In this document: piece by piece, positions 1 to 8,798 of the stretch
Numbering within the stretch: position 1 is the stretch's first letter
Layout of the letters: the number at the start of each line of letters is the position of its first letter
Assembly (NCBI RefSeq): GCF_014639315.1
Contig: NZ_BMFY01000010.1
Coordinates: 1-64,000, forward strand
Source of the DNA: Sediminivirga luteola
GTDB taxonomy: Bacteria; Actinomycetota; Actinomycetes; Actinomycetales; Brevibacteriaceae
Length of the DNA stretch: 64,000 bases
Reading direction: 5' to 3'
The notes under the pieces: model-generated
What the model saw: the letters and a program-made list of their open reading frames with translations, nothing else
What the model was told of the DNA's origin: nothing
The model's database searches: none
Made by a program: the position numbers and the translations under genes

Positions 1-882
1 AGTCCCCACCTCCGGGGCACCATCACCGCCGCAGCACACGCGTTGTCCTACACGCCTTCCGCCGTCTCCCAGCAACTCTCCCTGCTGGAGAAGGAAGCCG
101 GTGCGCCGCTGCTACAGAAGGTGGGCCGCGGAGTCCTGCTGACCTCGGCGGCCGAAGAGCTCGTCCGGCACGCCGATGAGATCCTCGCCATCCTGGAACG
201 CGCCGAAGCCGGACTGGCGGCCAGTGACACCCAGGTGCGCGGGACTCTGCGCCTAGCGGCATTCGCGAGTATCAGCCTGACCACCATCCCGCGAGTCATC
301 GCTGCCCTGAACCATCAGCATCCGGCGCTGGACATACGTTTCCGCCAGGTGGAGCCTGAGCAGGGTCTTTCGCTGCTGTCCTCGCGGCGCATCGATGCCC
401 TCGTCGTCGACAGTTATCCGGGCACCTCCGAGGCCGTTCCGGATTCCCTCCACGCCGATCTGCTCACCCACGATCCGATCCGCGCCTACCTGCCGGGAGC
501 GACTCCGAGCGCGAAGCTGGAGGAGTTGAAGCACGTGAAATGGATCCTCGAACCCAGCGGTTCCGAAGCCCATGCCTGGGTCCGGCGAGTGTGCCGTGAA
601 CGGGGTTTCGAGCCGGATGTCGCATATGAATCCGCCAATCTCTTGTTCCATCTGCGGATGGTTACGGAAGGTCTGGCAGCGGCATTCCTGCCCGACCTGC
701 TGATCCAGCATGAGGGTGCGGATCTGAAGCCTTCAGCCCTGCCGGGGACACCACAGCACCGGACGATCTCCCTGGTGTGCCGCGCTGGTGCCGAGCAGCG
801 TCCGGCCATCGAGGCCTGTCGCGACACTCTGGCAGCTCACCTGGACACCAACGGGTCCCTGAGCAAGATTAAGCACAGCTAA
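1..882 (+). CDS. LysR-family transcriptional regulator, 5' end cut off
   Basis: The reading frame is open from base 1, and its first residues (GTITAAAHALSYTPSAVSQQ) are the second half of a LysR winged helix-turn-helix. The true start therefore lies to the left of the window and the internal TTG at 43 is not the start. The rest is a periplasmic-binding-like effector domain of about 220 residues with the usual two-lobe pattern. LysR proteins bind a small co-inducer and activate or repress nearby genes. The next gene, 86 bases downstream on the same strand, is an aminotransferase, followed by an M24 hydrolase, so the likely targets are these two amino-acid related genes. The effector is unknown. 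Confidence 0.9.
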   Translation, partial: SPHLRGTITAAAHALSYTPSAVSQQLSLLEKEAGAPLLQKVGRGVLLTSAAEELVRHADEILAILERAEAGLAASDTQVRGTLRLAAFASISLTTIPRVIAALNHQHPALDIRFRQVEPEQGLSLLSSRRIDALVVDSYPGTSEAVPDSLHADLLTHDPIRAYLPGATPSAKLEELKHVKWILEPSGSEAHAWVRRVCRERGFEPDVAYESANLLFHLRMVTEGLAAAFLPDLLIQHEGADLKPSALPGTPQHRTISLVCRAGAEQRPAIEACRDTLAAHLDTNGSLSKIKHS

Positions 883-968
883 CAGAAGCTGGTTATAAAT
901 CAGTACTTTTCTTGCGTGATCCGTGCTGCTTATGTTGGTGGCGAAACCCGCTGACATCAAAGGACACC

Positions 969-2159
969 ATGGCTGATCGCACTCTTCCTCTCGCTGCACG
1001 GACCTCCGATCTGATCGGCTCGATCATCGATTCGTCCACCTCGCTTCTGGCGAGCCAGCAGCACGACATCGTGCGGTTCGCCATGGGCGCTCCCAGCGAC
1101 GATCTGATGCCGGTGGAACTGATGGACCGGCTAGCCGCCCGGACCGTGCCGGACAAGTACAGCTACGGCGCCACGGAGGGCGAACCCGATCTGATCGACG
1201 AGATCCTCAAGCTTCAGGCCGCCCAAGGTCTCTCCGGGACGGCGGAACGGATCACTGTGACCACAGGTGCCATGCAGGGCCTGGACCTGGCCTGCAAGCT
1301 GTTTGTGGATCCGGGCGATACGGTGATCGTGGAAGGTCCCACCTACACCAATGGCAACGCCACGGCACTGTCCTACGGCGCCGTGCCACTGGAAGCACCC
1401 CTGGATGAGAATGGCCTGGTGGTGGAGGTCCTGCCGGAACTGGTGGCACAGTCCGGTCGCATACCCAAGGCCATCTACACGATCCCGAACTTCCAGAATC
1501 CCTCCGGCGTCACCCTTTCACGCCGGCGCCGCGAGCACCTGCTGGAACTCGCTGCGGAATGGGGAGCGGTCATCATCGACGACGACCCCTACGGCATGCT
1601 CCGTTTCGAGGGCGCATCCATCCCGTCCTTCAGCGAGATCGATCCGGGCAATCCCCGAATCTTCTCGGTCCGGACCTTCTCCAAGATCCTGGCGCCCGGA
1701 CTGCGCATCGGATGGGTGGACGCGGATCCGAGCCTGCGGCCGCTGCTGGTCAACGCCAAACAGGCCATGGACACCTGCACCAGCGTGCCCACCCAGCGCG
1801 TTGTGACGGATTTCCTTGCCGGTGGCCATCTGCAGCCGCACGTGGATCGCGTCCTGGGCCTTTACCACGAGCGGAAGAACGCTATGCGCGCCGCCCTGGA
1901 ACGGTACTTCGGGGACACTGCGCGCGCCACTGATCCCGATGGCGGGTTCTTCCTGTGGGTGACATTCGCCGAGTCGGACGTGGACACAGAAGCACTGTTC
2001 CAGACGGCTCTGGCCGAAGGCGTCGCCTACATCCCGGGTCCGGCGTTCTCCGCCACCGGCCGCTTCCAGGACTCCCTGCGGCTGTGCTTCGCCACCTCCA
2101 CCCCGGAACGCATCGACGAGGGCGTGGCCCGGCTGAAGCGGGTGCTCGTGCAGCGCTGA
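969..2159 (+). CDS. PLP-dependent aminotransferase, class I/II (fold type I)
   Basis: A 396-residue protein resembling the aminotransferase half of MocR proteins and 2-aminoadipate/aromatic aminotransferases (LysN/ARO8 type), but with no DNA-binding domain. The Schiff-base lysine is K239 in TFSKILAPGLRIGW. The substrate-carboxylate region (IPNFQNPSG) and the PLP-contacting IIDDDPYG segment are both present. The ATG at 969 was chosen because AAAGGA precedes it at good spacing; the frame is open further upstream but has no ribosome site there. It lies between a LysR gene and a creatinase-like hydrolase 75 bases downstream, suggesting degradation of an amino acid or amino-acid derivative. The amino donor is not predictable. 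Confidence 0.88.
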   Translation: MADRTLPLAARTSDLIGSIIDSSTSLLASQQHDIVRFAMGAPSDDLMPVELMDRLAARTVPDKYSYGATEGEPDLIDEILKLQAAQGLSGTAERITVTTGAMQGLDLACKLFVDPGDTVIVEGPTYTNGNATALSYGAVPLEAPLDENGLVVEVLPELVAQSGRIPKAIYTIPNFQNPSGVTLSRRRREHLLELAAEWGAVIIDDDPYGMLRFEGASIPSFSEIDPGNPRIFSVRTFSKILAPGLRIGWVDADPSLRPLLVNAKQAMDTCTSVPTQRVVTDFLAGGHLQPHVDRVLGLYHERKNAMRAALERYFGDTARATDPDGGFFLWVTFAESDVDTEALFQTALAEGVAYIPGPAFSATGRFQDSLRLCFATSTPERIDEGVARLKRVLVQR

Positions 2160-2234
2160 CGCCGCCCTAAGGAAAGACCGCAAGAACCTCATAGCCGGCG
2201 CTTCACAACTTAAACAGAAGAGAGGTAGCCGTTC

Positions 2235-3395
2235 ATGGCTTTAGTGCCCGCACCGCCCTTTCCGCAGGCTGAGTTCCGGCGCCGCGTCAACGCGGTCAAG
2301 CAGAAAATGGCCGCACAGGATCTCAGCGCCCTGGTCACCTCCGACGATTCGCACATCGCCTATCTGACCGGCTATACAGCCAAGTCCGGCTATGTTCCGC
2401 AAGCCGTGGTCGTGCTCAGCGATGCCGACGACCCGGTCTTTATCCTGCGCCGGATGGATGCCCCCGCTGCTCTCTATCAGACCCACCTGGGGAAAGGTGG
2501 CGTCATCGGGTACGCCGAGAATCTGGTGGGCAATCCAGAGCAGGACGGTTTTGACGCTGTCATCGACTTCCTGGGAGACAGCAGAGTCTCCAGCTCTGGT
2601 GTCGGACTCGAAGTTCCAGCGCAGGCAGCTCAGAAGTTTCGGGCGCGGTTGCCCGCGGCGCGGTTTCACGACGTGACCGGCGTGATCGCCACGGTCCGGG
2701 CGGTGAAAAGCGATCTGGAGATCGAGATGATGCGCCAGGCCGGTGCCATCACGGATGCCGCCGTCACACGTGCGGCGGAAGTGCTCCGCCCGGGAGTTCC
2801 CGAAGCGGAGGCGGCCGCGGAGATCATCGCTCAGCTGGTCAGGGGCACGGATGGACTGGCGAGTACCGCCCTGGCGTCGTTCTTCCTGTGTGCGACACCG
2901 CGGACAGGCACCTCGCACATCCCATGGGCGGATGATGTCCTGCAGGCCGGCTCGCAGGTGAATATCGAGCTCTCCGGAATGCGGCACGGCTATGTGGCGC
3001 CACTGATGCGGACATTCGTCCTCGGCCGCGCACCGGACCGGCTTCGTCGTGTTCATGATGCCGAGGTGGCCGGCCTGGAGGCAGCCCTCGCGGCGGTAGC
3101 GCCCGGCCGGACATGCGGCGATGTGGCCGAGGCGTTCTACAGTGCGGCAGAAGCCCGGGGAGTGGTGAAAGAGTCACGCTGCGGCTATGCCGTGGGGCTC
3201 AACTGGGCTGAGAACACCGCGAGCCTGAAGCTCGGCGATCCCACGGTCCTGAAGCCCGATATGACGTTCCACCTCATGCTCGGCAACTGGATCGACGAGG
3301 ACTTCGGCTACGTGATCAGTGAGACGTTCCGGGTCACCGAATCCGGCGCGGAGGTCCTCACCGGTTCACCACGGGAACTCTTCGAACTGATCTGA
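2235..3395 (+). CDS. M24-family creatinase/ectoine-hydrolase-like hydrolase without metal site
   Basis: A 386-residue two-domain pita-bread protein: an N-terminal creatinase domain (about 10-145) and a C-terminal M24 domain (about 160-380). In true Xaa-Pro peptidases five residues (D, D, H, E, E) bind two metals. Here the first Asp is Glu (E245 in NIELSG), the second is Leu (PLMRT), the His is Tyr (GYAVGL) and one Glu is lost (TFHLMLG). By contrast H228, E245 and E363 sit where metal-free creatinase has its catalytic His and two Glu. The C-terminus also resembles DoeA/EutD ectoine hydrolases. I infer hydrolysis of a small amidine or N-acyl compound rather than a dipeptide. The start is supported by AGAGAGG upstream. 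Probably co-transcribed with the aminotransferase. Confidence 0.85.
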   Translation: MALVPAPPFPQAEFRRRVNAVKQKMAAQDLSALVTSDDSHIAYLTGYTAKSGYVPQAVVVLSDADDPVFILRRMDAPAALYQTHLGKGGVIGYAENLVGNPEQDGFDAVIDFLGDSRVSSSGVGLEVPAQAAQKFRARLPAARFHDVTGVIATVRAVKSDLEIEMMRQAGAITDAAVTRAAEVLRPGVPEAEAAAEIIAQLVRGTDGLASTALASFFLCATPRTGTSHIPWADDVLQAGSQVNIELSGMRHGYVAPLMRTFVLGRAPDRLRRVHDAEVAGLEAALAAVAPGRTCGDVAEAFYSAAEARGVVKESRCGYAVGLNWAENTASLKLGDPTVLKPDMTFHLMLGNWIDEDFGYVISETFRVTESGAEVLTGSPRELFELI

Positions 3396-3397
3396 GA

Positions 3398-3441
3398 TGC
3401 AGAAGAGGTGCTCCCCGTGCGAGAGGGGCACCTCTTCTGCA
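3398..3441 (+). terminator. Intrinsic terminator after the M24 gene
   Basis: A perfect 14-bp inverted repeat (TGCAGAAGAGGTGC and its complement) begins two bases after the stop codon of the M24 gene. It is followed by little T-richness. It closes the LysR-aminotransferase-hydrolase group and also faces the end of the convergent flavin-reductase operon. Confidence 0.75.
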
Positions 3442-3505
3442 CATCCGGACTCAGCGGCCCAGGCTGACTCAGGAACTCAGTGAACGCTGACCCAGCAGCG
3501 CAGAT

Positions 3506-4021
3506 TCAACGGCTGACCGGCACCATCAGGGAGCGGTGCCACAGCAGCGGCTGGTGGCTGAAGTCCACGCGCACCCGCAGGACCCGCAGCACCACGATGT
3601 CGTGATCGCCTGCCGGATAGGTGTGCTCAATTCCGCAAGACAGCCAGACGGGTGCCTCATGAAGGAAGAGCGCCCCGTCTTCTCCCGCATGGGTCTGCAC
3701 CCCGCGGAACCGTTCGGCCTTGTTCTTGGCGGCCAGCTGGCGGGTCTTGTCCGCATGGGCCTCCCCCAGGACGGATACGCCGATGACGGGTGCCTCGGCC
3801 AGCTGCGGCCAGGTGGTGGAGGTCTTCTGCACCGCGAACATCACCAGCGGCGGCTCCATCGAGACCCCCACGGTGAAGGAGGAGGCGATGAGCACGCTGG
3901 GGGCTCCCTCGGTCATCGCGGACAGTGCCGCGATCCCGCAGGGGAACCCGGAGAACGCCGTGCGCAGCACCCCAGAGTCCAAGCCCTCGACTGCTTCAAG
4001 CATCGTCGTCTCACCGGCCAT
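3506..4021 (-). CDS. Flavin reductase (Flavin_Reduct domain), NAD(P)H:flavin
   Basis: A 171-residue protein of the HpaC/NtaB-type flavin reductase family. Recognisable segments are the FPCGIAALSA start of the barrel, ASSFTVGVSMEPPLVMFAV (flavin-binding) and the late GDHDIVVLRVLRVRVD strand. Such proteins supply free reduced FMN or FAD to two-component monooxygenases. The ATG at 4021 was chosen because AAGGAGAAGG precedes it; it overlaps the upstream gene's end by 11 bases, suggesting translational coupling. It is the last gene of a three-gene operon with an LLM-type monooxygenase, its presumed partner. The operon carries a second unrelated FMN reductase, which is odd. Confidence 0.85.
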   Translation of the reverse strand: MAGETTMLEAVEGLDSGVLRTAFSGFPCGIAALSAMTEGAPSVLIASSFTVGVSMEPPLVMFAVQKTSTTWPQLAEAPVIGVSVLGEAHADKTRQLAAKNKAERFRGVQTHAGEDGALFLHEAPVWLSCGIEHTYPAGDHDIVVLRVLRVRVDFSHQPLLWHRSLMVPVSR

Positions 4022-4589
4022 CGTCGGATCCTTCTCCTTCCCGTACGCTGCCGGCAGCCCGGCACGCGGCTGCGACGGTTCCGCCCCAGCGTTCCACCCA
4101 GGCTTCCAGCGCGCCATCGGTCTCATACTGCGAGTCGATCAGATACAGCGCCGCCGCCGGACAGGTGGCGCCCAGCTCCGAGAGCACCGGGCGCAGGGTG
4201 AGCTCCGGCGCCAGGGAGTGCGCCTGGCTGCCGCCGAGCATGAGCGGGACCGCCACGACGTCCTGCAGGCCCGTACCGCCCGGGAACTGGTCCAGGAACA
4301 GCTTCAGCAGACCGGTGTAGGCCGCTTTGAACGTGGGCGAGGCGAAGATCGCGAGGTCCGCGCCCTGAACGGCGCTCACGGCCTGTGCTATCGCCGGATC
4401 GCCCCAGCCCAGCAGGCCCGGCCCCAGCTCGCTCAGCTCGATGGTGTGGTTCTGTGCACCCAGCTGCGCGGCAACGCGTTCCGCGGCGGCACGTGTGCGT
4501 GAGTCCTTCTTGGGGTTTCCCACGACGGTCACGGCGGTGAGCCCGGCGGGCGCGGTGACCGTGGCAGGAGTGGTCTCTGACGGTGTCAT
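4011..4589 (-). CDS. NAD(P)H-dependent FMN reductase (SsuE/MsuE flavodoxin-fold)
   Basis: A 192-residue flavodoxin-fold reductase. The N-terminal VVGNPKKDSRT is the phosphate-binding loop after strand 1, and FASPTFKAAYTGLLKLFLDQ is the characteristic SsuE/MsuE segment around the flavin. The family reduces FMN for alkanesulfonate and methanesulfonate monooxygenases. It starts 3 bases after the stop of the LLM monooxygenase and overlaps the following flavin reductase, so all three are clearly one transcript. It may donate FMNH2 to the monooxygenase encoded just upstream. Confidence 0.88.
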   Translation of the reverse strand: MTPSETTPATVTAPAGLTAVTVVGNPKKDSRTRAAAERVAAQLGAQNHTIELSELGPGLLGWGDPAIAQAVSAVQGADLAIFASPTFKAAYTGLLKLFLDQFPGGTGLQDVVAVPLMLGGSQAHSLAPELTLRPVLSELGATCPAAALYLIDSQYETDGALEAWVERWGGTVAAACRAAGSVREGEGSDDGR

Positions 4590-4592
4590 GGT

Positions 4593-5900
4593 CTAAAACT
4601 CCAGCAGGGTATCGCGGAGGCGCTCGTGCGTGTACTCGATACGGGCTAGCCCGCGCCGCTGCAGTTCCGGCACCAGACCGTCCACGATCTCCGCGATGGT
4701 CCGGCGGCTCATATCCGGCAGCGTGATGAGGAAGCCGTCTCCCCCCACTTCCTCCATCATGGCGCCCATCTTCTCCGCCACCTGCGCGGAGGTGCCGATC
4801 AGGCCCAGCTGCCAGCGGTTCTGGAACCGTTCTACGGCGGCCTCGCGAAGCGTCTTACCGCCGGCGGCGTGCTTCATGAACTGCTCCACGTTCTGCTGGT
4901 GCCCCTCGGTGTGCAGCTCCTCCACCGGGGCGTCCAAGTCCATGGCGGAGAAGTCGATGCCGGTGGACTGGGCGAACTTGGCCAGATCTTTCTCGATGTG
5001 GGTCTCGATGTACTCCATCTGCCGGCGATGCCGGAAGGCGGCGTCCTCATTGGTCTCCCCCAGGATGGGCGAGGCCAGGAAGAGGACCTTGACGTCATCG
5101 GGGTTGCGGCCGTTCTTTTCCGCGCGGGCGCGGATGTCATCGCGGAAAACCTTCATATCCGCTGCGGAGTTGAGGCTGGCCACCACGGTATCCGCGTGAG
5201 TGGCGGCGAACTCCCGGCCACGCGGGGACCCACCGGCCTGGGCGATGACCGGGCGCCCGTAGAGCGCAGGAAGGTTGAGCGGGCCGCGCGTCTGGTAGTG
5301 CTTACCTTCGAAGTTCACGTGGTGGACTTTCTCCGGGTCCACCAGCACACCGTTCTCACGATCGGCCACGATGGCGCCGGGCTCCCAGGAGTCCCACAGC
5401 CGCGTCACCGCCTCCACGTACTCATCGGCTTCGTCATAGCGCAGGTCATGCGGCCGGACCTCGTTGAGACCCCAGTTGGGGTGCGTGGGGCCACCGGTGA
5501 CCACGTTCCAGCCGCCCCGGCCGCCGGAGAGAAGATCATGGGTGGCGATGATGCGCGCCACCGGGTAGGGATGGTAGGCGTAGGTGCCCAGGGTGGTCAC
5601 GATGCCGATCCGGGAGGTGATCTCCAGGAGCGTGGCGGCCAAGGCTGCGGGCTCGTGACGCGGTACAGAAAGCCCGTTCTTGAGCGCGAAGTCCAGCGAC
5701 TGACCGTACGCTTCGCTAATGCTGCCGCCGTCCTCAATGAGGATGTAGTCGAAACAGGCCCGTTCGAGTTCTTGCGCCAGGACCTTGAAGAGGCTCGCGT
5801 CTGCCCACTCTTTGTCGATGTTGCCGGTCCAGGGTTTTCCCCATGCTTGAATGCTCGACTCCTGAAGGAACCAGCCAAGGTGAAATTTTGGAGCGGTCAT
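4593..5900 (-). CDS. NtaA/SnaA/DszA-family FMN-dependent monooxygenase (LLM class)
   Basis: A 435-residue luciferase-like monooxygenase of the DszA/NtaA/SnaA subgroup, which uses reduced FMN delivered by a separate reductase. Family signs are the LGWFLQESS start, IGIVTTLGTYAYHPYPVARI, the SGGRGGWNVVTG loop and YGRPVIAQAGGSPRGREFAA. The substrate could be a sulfone, dialkyl sulfide, sulfonate or aminopolycarboxylate; sequence alone cannot decide. It is the first gene of the operon with two flavin reductases, which supports a complete two-component system. Upstream, 266 bases separate it from ykoC; a small inverted repeat TATGC-N8-GCATA lies at 6079-6096. Confidence 0.9.
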   Translation of the reverse strand: MTAPKFHLGWFLQESSIQAWGKPWTGNIDKEWADASLFKVLAQELERACFDYILIEDGGSISEAYGQSLDFALKNGLSVPRHEPAALAATLLEITSRIGIVTTLGTYAYHPYPVARIIATHDLLSGGRGGWNVVTGGPTHPNWGLNEVRPHDLRYDEADEYVEAVTRLWDSWEPGAIVADRENGVLVDPEKVHHVNFEGKHYQTRGPLNLPALYGRPVIAQAGGSPRGREFAATHADTVVASLNSAADMKVFRDDIRARAEKNGRNPDDVKVLFLASPILGETNEDAAFRHRRQMEYIETHIEKDLAKFAQSTGIDFSAMDLDAPVEELHTEGHQQNVEQFMKHAAGGKTLREAAVERFQNRWQLGLIGTSAQVAEKMGAMMEEVGGDGFLITLPDMSRRTIAEIVDGLVPELQRRGLARIEYTHERLRDTLLEF

Positions 5901-6166
5901 TGTCGTCGTTGCGTCCCTTCCCGGAAATTGTTCCTGGGAGCCACAGCGAGATTCCCGCGGTCATGATGCGTTCATAGAGGTCCCGATCGAAGCCGCGAAA
6001 AGCGCCCCTCGGTCACAGCAGTTTCCGCCAGAAAGCAATCGAGCGGTTCACATCACCGCAGGTGACTACACTGTGACCTATGCCACTATCAGCATACGCA
6101 AGATAACGTCGGGGTCTATTAAAGGGTTCAACCCGATATCGTGAGGCGCAGCTACACAATCCCGGC
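5901..6166 (-). promoter_or_regulatory. Intergenic leader of the flavin-monooxygenase operon
   Basis: This spacer holds no convincing gene. It contains the inverted repeat TATGC-N8-GCATA (6079-6096), a possible regulator site. I see no SAM or other riboswitch core. The AT content is higher than in the neighbouring genes, as expected of a promoter region. Confidence 0.4.
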
Positions 6167-7027
6167 TCACAGGAAGATGAAGTTCCAGGTGCCGAGGGAA
6201 ACGGCCAGGCCGGCCGCCAGTGCGCACAGGGGCACCGTGAGCGCGGGCATCACCGCGTCCCGAGGGCGCAGCAGTGAGGGGCGCGCCCAGCTGCGGTGCT
6301 TCCCGCCGAAGCCGCGCGCCTCCATCGCCGCCGCCAGCCGGGTGCCCCGCCGGATGGACTGCACCAGCAACGCCGCCGCCAGGGCGAAGAACCCGGCGAC
6401 GATGCCGACCGGCCCCCGTGCCCGTTCGACGCCGCGGGCGCGTCTGGCCATGCTCAGCGCCCGCCAGTCCGCGATCACGAGCCCGACCAGCCGGAAGGCC
6501 GCGAGCGCGCTGAGCACGAAGCGCGGGGAGAGCCGCAACCGTTGCGCCAGCCCGTCCGCCAGATCCGTCGGGTCCGTCGTCGCGAACACCAGCACCCCGG
6601 CGAGGGCGAGGACCATGCCGCGCATCGCGATCGCTACACCGGTGAGGATCGAACCTGTGGAGAACCCCAGCGGCCCCCAGTCCACCAGCACGGTCCCTGA
6701 GGCGGGTGCCAGCAGCGCGGTGCCGTAGCCGCTGAGCACGCACGCCACCGGGATCGGCCACAGCCGCCGCAACAGCACCCGCATGTCCAGCCCGGAGAAG
6801 GGCAGCGCCAGCAGCAGCGCCACCAGCAGCACCCCCGCGGAGATCATGTCCACGCTCAGCAGCACCGTCAGCGTCACGGCGAAGGCGCAGCCGAGCTTCA
6901 CCACCGGGTGGGTGCGCACCATCAGGGTGCGCCGCCGCACCGGGACGAGCAGATCCGTTCCCGGTGCCGGCACTCCCGCGCCGCTCGGCGCGGCCGTCGT
7001 GCCCTCCACCATGGTCGTGGCGCTCAT
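6167..7027 (-). CDS. ykoC: ECF transporter transmembrane (T) component, YkoC-like
   Basis: A 286-residue membrane protein of the EcfT/CbiQ family, with about five hydrophobic segments between residues 45 and 280. Two Ala-Arg-Gly coupling motifs are visible (RARGVERARG and MEARGFGG), the arms by which T components bind the ATPases. The ATG at 7027 is preceded by AAAGGAG and overlaps the stop of the ATPase gene as ATGA; a longer open frame upstream belongs to the ATPase gene region and is not used. With YkoD and YkoE it forms an importer for a thiamine precursor, as judged by the riboswitch. Confidence 0.9.
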   Translation of the reverse strand: MSATTMVEGTTAAPSGAGVPAPGTDLLVPVRRRTLMVRTHPVVKLGCAFAVTLTVLLSVDMISAGVLLVALLLALPFSGLDMRVLLRRLWPIPVACVLSGYGTALLAPASGTVLVDWGPLGFSTGSILTGVAIAMRGMVLALAGVLVFATTDPTDLADGLAQRLRLSPRFVLSALAAFRLVGLVIADWRALSMARRARGVERARGPVGIVAGFFALAAALLVQSIRRGTRLAAAMEARGFGGKHRSWARPSLLRPRDAVMPALTVPLCALAAGLAVSLGTWNFIFL

Positions 7028-8661
7028 CGCCGCCGCTCCTTTCCCTCGACCCCGAGACTGAGCGCCTCTGCGCCGAGGGCTCTGGCGAAGGCGTGGTCGT
7101 GGCTGACCGTCAGCACGGCACACCCTTCCTCCAGACGGGCCCGGATCAGCCCGATGAGGGCGTCCCAGGTGCGGGCGTCCTGCCCGAAGGTCGGCTCGTC
7201 GAGGACCAGCACCGGCGGCGATGTGGCCAGCATGCACGCCACCGAGAGCCGCCGCTTCTCACCCCCGGACAGCGTCAGGGGGTGGGCCTGGGCCAGCCTG
7301 GTGAGCCGCAGTTCCTCCAGCAGCCGGTCCACGGTCTCCGCCTCGTGCCCGGCACCGGTCCGGCGCAGCCCGAGGGCCAGTTCGTCCCTGACGGTCGTGG
7401 CGAGGAACTGGTGCTCGGGTTCCTGGAAGACGTAGCCGATGCGTGCCACCAGGTCCACGGCCGGCCACTGCGCGGGGTCCGAGGAGTCCCGCCGGCGTCT
7501 GGCCTTCCTGCCCCGGGGCGGCTGGACCGCGCGATGCCGCAGCAGTGCTGGATGGGCCCGCACCGTGCCGCCGCGCGGCGGCAGGAATCCAGCCAGGGTG
7601 AGGGCCGCGGTGGACTTCCCGGAACCATTGGCGCCGATGAGCGCCACGGCGTGGCCGGCACGCAGCCGCAGGGAGATGCCGGTGGCCGCGGGCGGGCCGT
7701 GCAGCGTCCGCGCCACCGCCAGGTCCTCGGCTTCCAGGAGTACCTCCGGAGCCGCGGTGCCCTCCTGGCATTTCCCAGCACCGGCAGGGGTGCCCGGCAT
7801 CCCGTCAGCCTCCACCAGGACGGCGCTGCTCCGCCCCGGGTACCACACCCCCGCCGCGTCCAGGACCGGACGCAGCCCGGCGTCCTGGAGCACCCCCTCC
7901 GGCGAGCCGTCGGCGAGCACACCGTCCGGACCCAGCACGATGAGCCGGTCCATATGCTCCGCCCAGGCGCCGATGCGGTGCTCCACCAGCACGAGCGTCG
8001 CCCCCGTCTCCCGGCAGGAGTCCAGGACGGCGTCCCGCAGGCGGGGGACGCCGACGGGGTCGATATTGGCGGTCGGCTCGTCCAGGACCACGAGACCCGG
8101 CGCGTAGGCGAGGACCCCGGCCAGGGCGAGCCGCTGCTTCTGCCCGCCGGAGAGCGCCTCGGTGGGATGGTCCAGTTGCTGTCCCAGACCGACCAGGTCC
8201 TTCACCTGCCGGACTCGCGGCCAGATGCGCTCCACCGGCCAGCGCTGGTTCTCCAGGCCGAAGGCAATATCGTCGCCGAGCCGGGAGAGCACCGCCTGCG
8301 CATCGGGGTCCTGCAGGACCAGGCCGGCACGGCCGCTGCGCGGGTCCGGCGGCGCGCCGTCCACCAGGAGCTCACCGCCACGGTGCCCGGCCTCGTCGTC
8401 CAGAAGTCCCACGAGCGCGTGCAGCAGCGTGGACTTCCCCGAGCCGGAGGCACCGGCGATGAGGACCTTCTCGCCCGGTTCGATCACCAGGTCCAGCCCG
8501 CTGAGCGCCGGGTCCTTCCGTCCGGCATGCCGCCAGGAGAAGCCCCGGGCTTCGATCCGAGCCGGCCGCACCAGGACCTCCGGCGGTCTGGCGTCCGGGG
8601 ACACCAGGTCCTGGCCCGTTGCTTCCGGAACACCGGTGCCGTCTGGGTTACGCACGGTCAT
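7024..8661 (-). CDS. ykoD: ECF transporter ATP-binding protein, duplicated ABC domains (YkoD-like)
   Basis: A 545-residue protein with two complete ABC ATPase domains. The N-terminal half has Walker A GASGSGKST, signature LSGGQKQR and Walker B VVLDEPTANIDP. The C-terminal half has GANGSGKST, LSGGEKRR and LVLDEPTFGQD. In most group II ECF systems these would be two proteins (A and A'); here they are fused, as in YkoD. It powers uptake of the hydroxymethylpyrimidine moiety of thiamine in this family. AAGGGAG precedes the ATG. It sits 137 bases after ykoE and overlaps ykoC by 4 bases. Confidence 0.92.
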   Translation of the reverse strand: MTVRNPDGTGVPEATGQDLVSPDARPPEVLVRPARIEARGFSWRHAGRKDPALSGLDLVIEPGEKVLIAGASGSGKSTLLHALVGLLDDEAGHRGGELLVDGAPPDPRSGRAGLVLQDPDAQAVLSRLGDDIAFGLENQRWPVERIWPRVRQVKDLVGLGQQLDHPTEALSGGQKQRLALAGVLAYAPGLVVLDEPTANIDPVGVPRLRDAVLDSCRETGATLVLVEHRIGAWAEHMDRLIVLGPDGVLADGSPEGVLQDAGLRPVLDAAGVWYPGRSSAVLVEADGMPGTPAGAGKCQEGTAAPEVLLEAEDLAVARTLHGPPAATGISLRLRAGHAVALIGANGSGKSTAALTLAGFLPPRGGTVRAHPALLRHRAVQPPRGRKARRRRDSSDPAQWPAVDLVARIGYVFQEPEHQFLATTVRDELALGLRRTGAGHEAETVDRLLEELRLTRLAQAHPLTLSGGEKRRLSVACMLATSPPVLVLDEPTFGQDARTWDALIGLIRARLEEGCAVLTVSHDHAFARALGAEALSLGVEGKERRR

Positions 8662-8798
8662 CTGCGACTCCCTTCAGGCTGGCGGCAGCCAGGCGCACGA
8701 GGCCGTCAGACGCGCTTTCGCCAGGCTGGCCCGGTTGAGGCGGGCTCCAGTCGCCCGAGGCGGACGGCGCGAAGCCGTCGGGCGGGCGCCGGCGGCCA

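Noticed and set aside
5901-6166. SAM or cobalamin riboswitch ahead of the flavin monooxygenase operon
   Set aside because: I looked for conserved cores on the minus strand and found none; only a short inverted repeat is visible.
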